This document shows, in pieces, positions 26,145 to 37,768 of a DNA stretch of 64,000 nt. The stretch lies in the NCBI GenBank assembly GCA_949710005.1, contig OX453273.1, positions 3,054,706 to 3,118,705 of the forward strand. The letters run 5' to 3'. Made by a program: the position numbers and the translations under genes. The notes below the pieces were generated by a model, which was not told the DNA's origin, did no database searches, and was given only the letters and a program-made list of their open reading frames with translations. The first letter of the stretch is position 1. Each line of letters opens with the position of its first letter. The stretch is from Ricordea florida. Lineage: Eukaryota > Cnidaria > Anthozoa > Corallimorpharia > Ricordeidae.

Positions 26145-26150
26145 AATAAA
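26145..26150 (+). promoter_or_regulatory. Polyadenylation signal for the transposase
   Basis: AATAAA lies about 415 bp after the transposase stop codon and about 100 bp before the end of the convergent YqaJ gene, where a 3' end is expected. Confidence 0.5.
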
Positions 26151-26246
26151 GTCTTGAAAATTGTTCACAGTAAACATACTATGTGAATTTCTTTGATACA
26201 ATACAAAACCATCCTTTTGTCATTAAATTGCCTCAAAAGCATACAT

Positions 26247-28086
26247 TCATTGAACACAAGCATTAAGATGGATGTCAAAATAGAACTGATTAAGCTTTTC
26301 AAGCATCTCTGAGAAAAAGGTAGGATTAAAATAAACTCTTTCACAGTGGAACTCACTGCGGCAAGAGACAAAAAAATCCTCCCAAGCACTACCCGTCAAA
26401 CCGATACAGCCCATGGTTTGATAATAATACCCATGAGTCCTTCTTAGACTGTATGCACCAGTCCTGCCATTGTGTTTTAAGTAACTTAAATCAGACAAAA
26501 AGTCTGATGGTGAGGATTTAATTTCTAATAATCCCCATGGCTCATTTTCAGAAGGGTCATAAACCCTTCTGTCAGGACTACAACCAAGGTGGGGTAAGGA
26601 AGGGTTGATAACAAAACCAACCGGATAAACATCCCTTCCAAAGTGACTTGCATATTGATTTGCTGCCTCATCCTCATGTTGAATGCCATATCTCATGGCA
26701 GCTGTTTGCACTACTTTTCCTCGCAGCAGACGCGCTGAAAGGCTTTCCAGATCTTTCCTTCGTGAACAGACTGCTTTAAAATTTGACGCAGTCAAGCGGT
26801 ACTTTCTTAACCGATGCCAGTCCCGTGACATTGATTGCTCTCTTGTGATTCGCTCATATTCAAGAGCTTGATCTAAAGATACTTGAAGGGAATTGAAGTG
26901 TAGCAGCTCTTTCTCAGCAAGGACAGTTGGCTGGTGCCCCAAATCTGGCAAGTCAAAATCTGGCACTGGATGTGCAAGGTTTCCAGAGCTTTGTCTACTT
27001 ATTTGCTGCTGCTGATAGGAGAGGACAGACCCCCGTGGAACCAACCCATACTTTGTCTCAACTAGAGGAATGTCTTCTTCTTCGTCTGGCCAAATCCTCA
27101 AAAACCCAGGCTCGGGGTCAAGCTTTTCAAATAATGGGCTGAGGGCACTTGGTAGATTGATGGAAGCAAGCTGTTCCTCAAAAGGCTTGTACACAGTACA
27201 AGAAACCCCTGATACTTTACGTTTTTTCTTAACCTCAGTAGGTTGTTGAGAAGGGTTCTCAGCCTTCTGGATAACAACATCCATAACTGGCCTTGGACTA
27301 ACTCCTTCAGTTCTGGAAGGAATATGCCAAGTCTAGAAATAAAACATTGGAAAAGTATTAAAGAAGGCATTACAAACAGTACTGATATCTTTTTGGGCTA
27401 AAACCAATATGGGTCTTCTTCAGTTATGCTTTAAATAATTTAAGGAAAACTTTTTTTAAGTATTTCAACAACAATATGTAAGTGTGACTCAAGTACAGGT
27501 AGTGTGCACTTGAGGAATCTACCTGCGGTTTGGAGGTTTTAGAAACAACAGGCGGCACGCTTTTCAACCCGAGCATTTGGTAATGAGCCAGTGTATACAT
27601 GAAGCCAATAACGTGGTGGCAAAGGCCCTGACCGGCTGCACAGCTGCACGCGAATGACTCCACTGCGACTTCATCTTGACGTTTGAACACCACATGAAGT
27701 CTGTGTGGCTCTTCATTCTTCTTCATGCTTCTGAAGCATTTTCCCCGGACCGTAATTCCCTCATCTTCCTTAGCAAGCTTAACTGTAAAAAAAACAAATA
27801 TTTTACGTTTGCTTCGACCAGACTCAAACGTTCGATTGCTAAAGAAGGCACGAGTAACAATCATCGAGCAATGACGCTCAAGGCAGCTACATACAGCTGG
27901 AAGCTTACCTTCAATATCGTGGATATATGATTCGTGGAAGAATTTATATCCTCTTGTCAAAGTCACCTTCACTGGAAGGTTTTCACTGGCCATTTTTTCA
28001 ATAAAGGCGTTTGTGAATGACGGTATGTCCACCAGATTGCGGTGCCAAAACTCTGAAGAAATCGGAGTACTCGTCGAGTCAGCCAT
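26247..28086 (-). CDS. SWIM zinc finger and YqaJ-type nuclease of the ISL2EU-type element
   Basis: Three exons, read on the - strand: 28086-27909, 27782-27523 and 27332-26247 (507 aa). Intron 1 (27908-27783) has GAAG/GTAAGC and a TTTTTTTTACAG acceptor. It contains no stop, so the gene could be mistaken for one unspliced frame there; removing it joins HDIE to VKLAKED. Intron 2 (27522-27333) has CAG/GTAGAT and TTTATTTCTAG. The N-terminal half carries a SWIM finger, CSCAAGQGLCHH (CxCx6CxH). The C-terminal half has YqaJ/lambda-exonuclease-type motifs: RDWHRLRKYRLTASNF, GIQHEDEAANQY, LGCSPDRRV and LLEIKSS, which hold the conserved acidic and ExK catalytic residues. Such proteins accompany ISL2EU transposases; a role in processing ends or repair during transposition is inferred. 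I see no disabling change. Confidence 0.85.
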
Positions 28087-28096
28087 GATTGTTTTA

Positions 28097-28170
28097 ACAC
28101 GCGTGGCCTCACTTTCGTGCGAAAATGATGACGTTGCATCCCATCATGGCGGACTGTGATTAAGGCGAAT
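28097..28170 (-). repeat. Right terminal inverted repeat of the ISL2EU-type element
   Basis: The inner ACACGCGTGGCCTC (28097-28110) is the exact inverse of the left copy, and the outer GATTAAGGCGAAT matches with one change. The start codon of the YqaJ gene lies just inside this repeat, so the terminal repeat probably also carries its promoter. Confidence 0.75.
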
Positions 28171-28172
28171 TA

Positions 28173-28403
28173 GGGATGGACCATTAGAAAAAACCGGAGG
28201 GGAGAATTCCCAAAAAAATTCCTGCAAGGGATGGCACCTAAAAAATTCATGCAGACGAAGTGACATGCAGAGGATTAAAGGGTAAAAAACTCGTGCAAAA
28301 CCTGTGCCACAGAAAAAAAAATCCTACACACTAGTGGGCTTCAAAATATTCATGTCCCGAAAAATTTTCACTCCCCCTCCGATTTTTTCTAATGGTCCGT
28401 ACC
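28173..28403 (-). mobile_element. MITE with TTA target duplication, copy 1, abutting the ISL2EU right end
   Basis: The ends read GGGATGGACCATTAGAAAA and, in inverse, GGTACGGACCATTAGAAAA, extended by a G-rich segment (about 31-bp arms with few mismatches). TTA flanks both sides (28170-28172 and 28404-28406). The interior holds several copies of an A-run followed by TTC(A/C)TGCA. A TTA duplication with G-rich ends fits PIF/Harbinger-type non-autonomous elements; no transposase for it is present here. The same family occurs at 39294-39584 in the opposite orientation. Confidence 0.78.
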
Positions 28404-28930
28404 TTACTCTTTATCTTCTTAAGATGTCGGTTTGAAAGCAGGATAACAGTGCTTTTATATTAGAACTAAACCGCATTTGTTTTGCTTGCACATGCGAGTT
28501 TTGTCAAACGGTCTTTGTCATTGCCGCTACAAGGAGGAGATTGAGTTTGTAACATTCCTACACGATGCTCGATTCTCTGGGTTTTAAAGATATAAAAATG
28601 TAGTTGAAATAAGGTTTAATGCACAAGTCTGTGTAAATGTACACTCAGTAAAAAATATGGCTTCAAAACTCGAAAGACTTGTCGTGGCTAGTCTTTTTAT
28701 GCTCATCTCAATTCTATTTACAACTCACTCAAGTTTCGCAAACGTTCCAGAAAAGCTAGATTTTCAAACTGTGACCAACCATTTTCTTAAATGAAATTCG
28801 GTGCAAGAAAATGGACCATGACGGACAATTTAAGTAGGTAATTCCGAAGGGAATCCAGACAGCGATTCGCTTAAGCGTTCGCTAATGACTCTGATGTCTG
28901 ATCTAATTCTTAATATTTTCACTTTAACTC

Positions 28931-29179
28931 CTATGGCTGCCGAGTTTCTTCAGTATCCAGTTTACAAAAATATCCTTCAAGTGTGTGAAGTTCATAAAGC
29001 ACACTAGAAGTGTTAGGATATAAATCCAGGGATTTTCTTATTGCCTCAAGATCTAAAGCCGTGCTCTCTAACTTATCAAACACAAACGGATTACCCAGCG
29101 TAATCAAGCGGTTTCCGCGCACTTGCTTTCCTATAGAGAGTACTTTCATATCTTGTTTGTCTGTAATGGACTTTTCCAC
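28931..29179 (-). other. Protein-like open stretch, possible isolated exon of unknown function
   Basis: An open frame of about 82 codons follows AATTTTAGCAG, which could be a splice acceptor. It encodes a hydrophilic, mixed-composition peptide (segments KVLSIGKQVRGNRLITLGNP and LDLEAIRKSLDLYPN). I recognise no domain. No matching donor or partner exon could be placed with confidence, and it ends at a TAG. It may be an exon, a decayed repeat-derived fragment or chance. Confidence 0.15.
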
Positions 29180-30694
29180 TGCTAAAATTCTTACCCCTAA
29201 AACATGTCAATACTATTGATAGATTCCAATCAAATACGACATTTGTTCTTCATTTCCAACTTAGCACTTCGACTTCACTCGTTGGGCGGTCATAAATATA
29301 AACCTAACCATTTTCAGCTATTAATTCCGGGGGGAATCGCAATGTCTTGATCTAAAAACCAGCCCTTTCAAAACCTGTATATCTTTCCTTTTCTAATTGC
29401 ATAGCTATTGAAATTGAGTTTTTATCAAGTAGTGTGGCATTCCTGTGACAATAACCGTTGTAACAGTTTCGATCAAGATTTCACATAATGGGAGCATGCT
29501 GTATGATTGATTGATTGCAAGCTAAAGTTGTTTACTTCCTTGAAATACTGTTTGAATCTTCCAAAAAACTCGTTTATAAAGCGAAACAATTAGCTCTAAA
29601 TTTCGTTTTCAACAATGTCAATGTCGCTGAATTCGAAATTTGTGATATTGTGTTTTGCCGTTAGTATGGTCTTGACGAATTCTAAGTGAAATATTTCCGT
29701 TCTCCGACACTAACAGCCTTTGGCACTGAGCCTAGTGGACTCAATTTTGAGTCGAATATATTTCCTACCTACAAAGTACTTCACTGCGCTGTATAAGTAC
29801 ATTTTTTGTTAAATATCTCGTTGTTTCCAGGACGAAAAAATTTCTCAATATTGTATTTCAATTGCAAAAGAGAGTATCTCTGAGTTTCGTCACAAAAGCT
29901 ATCTCCCATAGAATTTGTTGCCAGTACAATAAGGCAACATCGATCGACCACAAAGCACAGTGCGTCTCAATAAACCCAAAAATTTATTTATTATTCCATG
30001 TTATCTTAACTCCACAAAGAATACTGAATAGCATACCACTTTCGATATAAAACCGTGAAAAAAAAAGATCCAAATTGAAAAATAACTTGAGAACTGAACT
30101 CTAAAAGGCAAGCGTCAAGCGAAAGGTGGTTGGTTGTACAGTTATCAATTTCATTTATAAGAACGAGAAGAAAAAAATTTCATGGAAAAAACTCTTTTCC
30201 TTAAATTCTAACTCAAATTCTTGTCGTTCAGAATATAAAAATCAATCGATTTTCATTCTTCTCCAAGGCGAAACGTTAGCAAGCCACTCCAAGAAATCAG
30301 GCCTTTTCGTCTCCAGAATTGACTTTTTAGAAATAGTAGTTGGGCAAAAGTTGTTAAAACCTAACAGCGTTTAGTGGAAATTGGTTTGTAAGTTTCAAGA
30401 AGAATTGTTTCAGAACTTTCACACTGTAATTTTATCACTGGTTCGTGGTTGTTGGCATTAAAAGTCAGCACTGAGAAAATCCATCTTACCTTTGCAAGAA
30501 GAGACGGAATTGACGCTGCATGATCCGTAATGCCTTGTCGACTTCTTTTGAGTTCATCCTTTTTTACATGTGAACACCACAACTTTCGTTCGGTGCCAAG
30601 AGAACCTTTTGTCCACATCTTGAGTCGGGTTCATCGGTTGATAGCATTGGCCTTTACTTGGTTTTAGTTATTGCTCTGTTGGGCTCAGCAAAAT

Positions 30695-30727
30695 CATAGT
30701 TAGTAGAGAGATGCTCTACTAACTATG
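30695..30727. repeat. Short perfect hairpin
   Basis: Fourteen-base arms (CATAGTTAGTAGAG and its exact inverse) flank a 5-base loop. Outside, TTGCTCT (30671) pairs with AGAGCAA (30735-30741), but one side has about ten more unpaired bases, so the extended fold is uneven. Confidence 0.5.
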
Positions 30728-33700
30728 CTGAAATAGAGCAAGCGTTAGTCGCGGTCAGTAGCTACAGGCCTGCACAAGAAAACTATTTCACTTTTAGATT
30801 AAGTCAGGGTACAAATGAAATGACAAATGAATTGTGAAAGATGTCAGAGACGGTTATACGCCAATGCGATGGAATAGGCGGTTCTCAGTGGGTTCCACTA
30901 ACTTCGTTCATTCAATTGTAAATTTTTTGTTGATGGGAAAAGTTCTGTTTGATCGGTCGAAGTCAACTGTTCAGCATAAAAGTGTTTTACTTATCAAACA
31001 TCAATAATACGATGGCACCGAATTTAAGAAGAAATTTACCGAGATTTCCGAGTTGCGTCAGCCGTGTAATCTTTATACGGCATTTCAGCCAGAACCTATT
31101 TTGTTAATGAGTATCTCAAACGTCGCAACAATTCCACGAAAGATTTGGCATTGCGTAAAGTAAATTCAACTGGTTTTGACATAAATTTTGTAACGTGTAA
31201 AAAGTTGTTCTCAGTTCAAGATAGATCCTAAGCAATAATGAGAGCTTTGCCACAGCAGAAGCTCAGTCTTTAACTGATTTACAACAGTGCAGTTGAAGTG
31301 AGTTTAATGACGCTCGAAATACGAAGTGGCAGTGCAACTGCAACGTATGTATAACTCAGCCGTATTTTGACAACATGCAGCTTTTTTCCTTATTCATCAG
31401 TTATAATTTCTCTCCGATTTCTTGAGAGGTTGAAGCAATTTTGATATTCTTTCAGCAAGAGAGTGCTTCTTTTCTAATGCTTGCTTACTAATTGCGTTTC
31501 TCTCAGTGCTCTTTCTATCAAACGCGGTGAAATTGTCTAGCGCGGAGTAAAATTATGAAGCGAAACTAAAATTCTCTCTGGCGCTGTTGAACTGCTAAAA
31601 AGTCCAGCGAAATTCAGATTGAGAATCCCAGTACCTTCCATTAAGGTCTACGTGATTTGTTACGGAGCGAAACTAGTCAATAACCTCACTTGGTCGTTTC
31701 CTCTTCGGATTTACGTAAATTATTAACACGCAAAAAAATCGCAAAACAAAACTTAAAATGCAGAAAAAGTATTTAGTAAATACATACAACACAAAGTACA
31801 CATGCTGCCAAAGATGATCGTATTGCTTATTTTACACACTAGATAAAAAGTTAAGACTTCGTTGTACGGATAATAGTAAACCACCAACAAAATATAACCT
31901 CTACAGATGGGAAAGAACAAATGTTGTTAGCTGAAAGCAAGATCAGTACATGGGTGCTGTTATAAAAATAATTGCTCAGAATTATTCGCTATACAACAGA
32001 GAAAAGAAGGGCGTTGAATCAAGCTCCTTCCAACACTTACACTAGAAAGACGAACAAACTGGAACATCTACCAATTGAGACCCTGCATGGCATCAAACAG
32101 AAGTGAGTGACAATCGTTCGAAAGTGTTTTGCGTGCCTATCTTCTAACATTCCGCTGTTAATAGCAGCTTCAGTTAAGAGTGGACTTTTTATTTCATTTA
32201 CGTGGGAAAGAATGCACTCACTCTTAACGACAAATTGTCACATGCCTGAAAAAAATGCCCATTAGAGAAACACTAACAAAACCTCATTCATAAACCAGAG
32301 GGTCGCGATCAATATAAAATTTTACAACTGCGCCGTTAATAAAACAGAAGTGTTCAGCTATTTTCTGATCAGTGCTTTACTGAGTGTTAAGGAAAGCATT
32401 GAGGATGTTTACGACCACGCATTTGGCAGCTTTTCATGACTTTATTGTTCCTCTATGATTTATGAATGGCTCCCATTTCTGTAGCTTCCGCCATACATGC
32501 TAGAGTTTCTGAAGCAGCTGAGATAGCGATTGTATTTGTGGAGTGCAAAGAAAGGCATTCTAAGTTCACACACTCTCGTTTCTCCCTCTTCAAAACCTTT
32601 CAATTCACTTATTTTCATGAAAGGATTGCTTTCGTTTTCCATTCGTAATAAAAAAAGAACATTCATTGATTGTCAATTTAGCTTTCCAGTCCGAAAATAG
32701 ATGATATGGAAACAAAGCCTGCATCGGGCAGTTCGTTTTTCTAAAAGGGAAAATACCACGAAATGAACAGGGCGGTTATTTGACTTAAGCTACATACTTG
32801 CTACGCACTACTGAAATCGTATAGCTGATTGATAACTTTCTTTCCGGAAAGAAGAAGATATTGAACGCTTTGTGTAAAATAGACTACAAATAACAATGTA
32901 GTTCGTTTGCAATTTGAAATACCTTTCTGAAAAAATGAACGCAATCTTCGTGTTAAAGATTTCTTTATCTCCGTTCCTTCACATGTGGAATTTTAAGTCT
33001 GTTTTCGATTGCTTCTGATGACGTTTCTGATGAAGTTTCATTTTGATGATTGCGAGTCCCTCTAGACGAATTAAAGTTAACGTGGAAACGAAAAAGTTTA
33101 GTACCCGTTATTTCCTTGTTCATGTGTGTCCTAGGTGTTTCAAAAAGCTTTTAAGAACAGTGTATTTTCTTCATATTTCAAAACTCACAAATTGCAATTT
33201 GATCAGACTCGAAAGCTATTGCAAGTTTGATGTTTTTCCCTCATTCCAAGCATAAAATAAGGCTATGATTGAAAATTGCCCAGGACATTCACTGAGTCCA
33301 TCCTAGCTTCTTTTAATGCGTTGTCTGTGATGAATTTATTGTCGTTAAAAGAGCCCCTAGCTTCTTAAAGAATCACGGAGTACTAGTCAGTTTTACCGAG
33401 CTTTTATAGTAAAACTGAATGCAGTGAAGTAATAGAGGAACCTAAATGAAAAAAGAAATTTTTATTTCACACGCACTCGAATTCATTTTCCTGTTCTCGG
33501 TAAAATTTAATCTATTTGCATGTGCAAATTACTTCTCCGGACGTGATAGAATGTTGACAAACCAGCACGAGAAGTCCAGTTATGATATTAAACTGATATG
33601 CGCCATATTTGATATCTGCTGGCCGGCATAGTTAAAACTTGATATCAGTGATATAATCACTGATTTGTCCGATAACATCGTACAAAATAAAATGTACGTG

Positions 33701-36673
33701 ATAAGAGGTGATTTCGAACGCAGCACGCTAGAAAACTCATCCGATCTTAATCCTATTTTTTTCGTGGGTTAAATCGCCGGTTGCTTCAAAGAGTATGAAT
33801 CTTGAGAGGCATTTATACGCCGGCGCTCTTTCAGCTAGAGACAGCGGAGAGCCGATAAACGTATCAAGTCGAGAGCCTACTAAACTCCAGACAGTTATGG
33901 CCTTCTAGAAAGCAATCTGATAAATTAGTCACTTGAAATTTGTTTGCCATAAATCGGTACTTATAATGAGCACGAAAGTTAAGATTTTATCGAGGAAAAT
34001 AACTCCTAGCCTAGCCATTTAACGATTTCCTCGCATTTTAAAGAATTTTAGGAATAAATTGACTTGCATCCTTAATCACATGCTATGAATAGTAACTAGA
34101 ATAGGTAGAGGTTTAAGAGTACAGATGTCTTGGGCGTTATGATATTGGAGGTACTAACTGTATGCATATGTGGTATCTAAATTATAGTGCTTAATTTTTG
34201 TCTCAACCGCCTCCCAGTTAATCCACCCTTTTTGTGGAGGAGGTTTGAAATAGGACGTCAAATATCTTTAAGTACAAGCTTTAAATACAACAAGACAACT
34301 ACACTTGCTGACCTATGTTCTTAAGCAAATGATGTTCGCCTCTCGAACTTGCTACCACGCTATAACTTGTCACAGGAAAATCATACAAAACCATATATGA
34401 TATTAACACTATTAATACCAACGGAAAGTGGTAAAGTTACTTATCAATAATCCTCGGCCCATCGTGATAACCAATTCAGTTAATTTCCAAAAGTGAAGTT
34501 TTTCAATTTTTCCATAGTTGTATTTGCACATTTGCGGTTTACTAAAACGGTTTTATAACTTGTTTTTATTATCCTGTAGACACACCGCATCTCCCCCGCA
34601 GTCACCACAAAACATCTCACAAGAAAGCTGAAACAATGCAGTTGGTACAAGGACAGTGTTACGTACGCGGCCATGAGGGAAATTCATAAGAAATTATTAT
34701 GACTTAAATAATGTTCTCGGTTCAGTTCCTCGATGCTTCAAGGCGCCGGACTTTGTTTGCATACATTCATGTCTCGACGGATTGAAACCCCGTTTAGAAC
34801 TCGTAACACTGAGACCTTAATTCCAAATTTTCAATCTCAGAGAAACACAATTCATGCCTCCCTTTCTTCGTTTTCAACCTCGTGATTTTACCTATTAAGA
34901 CACCGCTATTTACTAACGTCATATTCACCTAAACTAAGAACTGAGCAAAGAATTTATTTACTTTGCAGTTTACCTAACAATTCCTATAGACAAAAAGTCT
35001 GGCCGTTTTCCATGGAAAACGCAATTTATAAAGTCCTCTTCCTGTCACCTAACTTGTATATGATTTGATTCAATCGTGTAATGAGAGAGAGAAATATATC
35101 AAATAATTTCTTTGAAGAAACAATGTACTGTCTTCCTTCGCTGAAACATCCGTGTCGAGATTTTAAGCCGAATTTATAGCTGATGAATTTGATTATAGAA
35201 TACAATGTTCAGTGTGAGGTTAAAAAGTTCTGGTGGCAAATTAAACGTAAAACCTTCACTGCCTATCCCGAAAGACTCATTAAAGTCTTCCATATCAAAG
35301 GATTACTAGGGAAAATCGTGTCTTAGCTGGTTTTACTGCCACTATGTGCTATGCAATAAAGACAAACCTGCCTGTCACCGATGAAGCCCTGTCGACCAAC
35401 TGATACTGCTCTGATAAAAGAAATAATTCCCTCATAATGAGACAAGAGTTTGTTGTACATCTTTTGTTCATTGCAACACTGAGTTAGAATCGAGAAGAAA
35501 CGGGAAATCACGGATCCGACGTCAAACACAAAACTGCTTCAATTTCGTAGAGCAGTAAGTTGCTAAGTCAGGCACCTTTGTCTCTGTCGGCGAAAGAGAC
35601 CGGACAGTTCAATTTATATTTGAAAAGAGTCGGTAACGAACAAAGAATAAAAAGACAGTTTTAATTAACAAGATCAGCATGGCCCCTTGTTTTCTCCGAC
35701 CCGTGTAGCCAACATAAACATGCTCATTTTAAACCATCGGGCGGCCTTCTTGTTCAGGGTAAATTAATTTGTTGGGACAAAGGAAAATTGGTTGACTCTA
35801 TACGGTCCAGCGCTTCAAGTCTGTGATTTCTGTCGTAGTTTATTTCTTTATCTTTTCAAGGCCAGTATGAATCATCTAACTTTTGTACCATTTTACCATT
35901 TACGACTCTTTTTCCCCATGGCAATAGGAAGAGACTGGTTGGTTCTAAGAAGTTCATTGTTAATTTTCTGTGTGAGGAAAAGTTAATTAAGTTGTTGAAA
36001 AGTTATGACACGCGGCGCACACAGTTCAGGTGTATGCAAGACATTATTTAACTAGTTTATTAAATCCTTGCATTTTCATTGTGACTCTCTGTTCAATAGG
36101 TGACCTGGCAAGTTTTACAATTTAATTGACAGGTCGCTACTAAATTTACAGAAATGAATGTTTTGAAGAACCAGCAGAAAACCTAACGCTGAAGTCTTTT
36201 AGAGGGGTGGTGCATATTTCTGATTAAACTTAACTTCAAAGGAACGTAGCATTTTGCACTGCTTTCTTGAACAGCTGGACATTCATAAGTGTTTTGCGCA
36301 GTCTTCTCTGGTTACCAGATGTTATAACCTGTCGGTGTATTTAGTCAACTGGATTCAGTTCACTTTTTCCCCCTGTTATAGTAATATCGAATTTTCTTTT
36401 GTTGATACACACTTTGGATTTCTTTTGACAAATCACAAGCAACCATGTTAATTTAATATGATAATAACGCTGGAGCTTCGTGACGGACAAAGGAAAGGCG
36501 TTATACGAGCCGAAGAAAACTTGTTTAACGGTCTGGAAAGCGGGTCGCTTACGTAAAGTCTTCCTCGAGTTCAAGAATAGAGAAAGATCCAACAAGCTGT
36601 TCACAGATTATTGAAGTATACAAAGGAACTGACACAAGTTCAGTGTCCTTGAAAGTACCAAGGCTGTTTTAAT

Positions 36674-37768
36674 GAGGTGGTGCCGATGTTGATATGAAAA
36701 GGTGCACGTGGTACCAATGTTATAATAACAAATTGGTACCAGGTTTGTTATAACAAGGTGGTACCAATGTTGTTATAACAAGGTGGTACCATGGTTGTTA
36801 TAACAAGGTGGTACCAATGTTGTTATAACAAGGTGGTACCATAGTTGTTATAACAAGGTGGTGCCATGGTTGTTATAACAAGGTGGTACCAATGTTGTTA
36901 TAACAAGGTGGTATCATGGTTGTTATAACAAGGTAGTACCATGGTTGTTATAACAAGGTGGTACCATGGTTGTTATAACAAGGTGGTACCATGGTTGTTA
37001 CTTTTTGTAAGGTGGTACCATAGTTGTTATAACAAGGTGGTACCAATGTTGTTATAACAAGGTGGTACCACGGTTGGTATAGCAAGGTAGTACCATGGTT
37101 GTTATAACAAGGTGGTACCATGGTTGTTATAACAAGGTGGTACCATGGTTGTTACTTTTTGTAAGGTGGTACCATAGTTGTTATAACAAGGTGGTACCAA
37201 TGTTGTTGTAACAAGGTGGTACCATGGTTGTTATAACAAGGTAGTACCATAGTTGTTATAACAATGTGGTAACATAGTTGTCATAACAAGCTAGTACCGT
37301 GGTTGTTATAACGAGGTGGTACCATAGTTGTTATAACAAGGTAGTACCATGGTTGTTATAACAAGGTAGTACCATGGTTGTTATAACAAGGTAGTACCAT
37401 GGTTGTTATAATAAGGTGGTACCATAGTTGTTATAACAAGGTGGTACCAATGTTGTTGTAACAAGGTGGTACTAATGTTGTTATAACAAGGTGGTACCAT
37501 GGTTGTCATAACAAGGTGGTACCATGGTTGTTATAACAAGGTGGTACCAATGTTGTTATAACAAGGTGGTACCGTGGTTGGAATAACAACGTGGTACCAT
37601 AGTTGTTATAACAAGGTAGTGTCATGGTTGTTATAACAAGTTGGTACCATGGTTGTTATAACAAGGTGATACCATGGTTTTCATAACAATGTGGTAACAT
37701 AGTTGTCATAACAAGCTAGTACCGTGGATGTTATAGCAAGTGGCCGGCCATTGTTGGTATCACAACAA
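36674..37768 (+). repeat. 25-bp minisatellite with self-complementary units (about 40 copies)
   Basis: The commonest unit is GGTGGTACCATGG then TTGTTATAACAA. Regular 25-bp units run from about 36757 to 37740, with irregular units at each edge. Each unit holds three palindromes: TGGTACCA, ACCATGGT (overlapping it) and TTGTTATAACAA. Variants alter the middle (CCATAG, CCAATG). A unit with CTTTTTGTAA in place of the TATAACAA part occurs twice, about 154 bp apart. A unit with ATGTGGTAACATAG occurs twice, about 425 bp (17 units) apart. This shows that blocks of units were duplicated. The period is not a multiple of three and the array is not coding. Confidence 0.92.

Larger units (their letters stand above)
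23911..28170. mobile_element. ISL2EU-type DNA transposon, apparently intact, two convergent genes
   Basis: The element is bounded by imperfect terminal inverted repeats and carries the pair of genes diagnostic of ISL2EU-type elements: a THAP-DDE transposase on + (24021-25730) and a SWIM/YqaJ nuclease on - (26247-28086). Both genes keep open frames across their introns, with no stop or frameshift that I can see, so it may be autonomous or recently active. The flanking bases are TTA on the left (23908-23910, or AT at 23911-23912 if a 2-bp duplication is preferred) and TTA on the right (28170-28172). The exact target duplication is therefore ambiguous between AT and TTA. The right end directly abuts another element. 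Confidence 0.85.
28407..36673. other. Long gene-poor stretch between the transposon and the minisatellite
   Basis: About 8.3 kb without a recognised gene, tRNA or intact element. Only short frames occur. Of these, 28931-29179 on the - strand is the most protein-like, and 30695-30727 forms a strong small hairpin. The stretch lies between the two Sp genes and could hold shared regulatory sequence, but nothing in it proves that. Confidence 0.4.

Noticed and set aside
30671..30741. Possible microRNA precursor
   Set aside because: The stem is only 14 bp with a 5-base loop and a large asymmetric bulge further out; not a convincing precursor.
34731..34800. tRNA-Leu-like fragment (AAGGCGCCGGACTT)
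   Set aside because: Only about 15 bases match a tRNA; no T-arm or stems, so not called.
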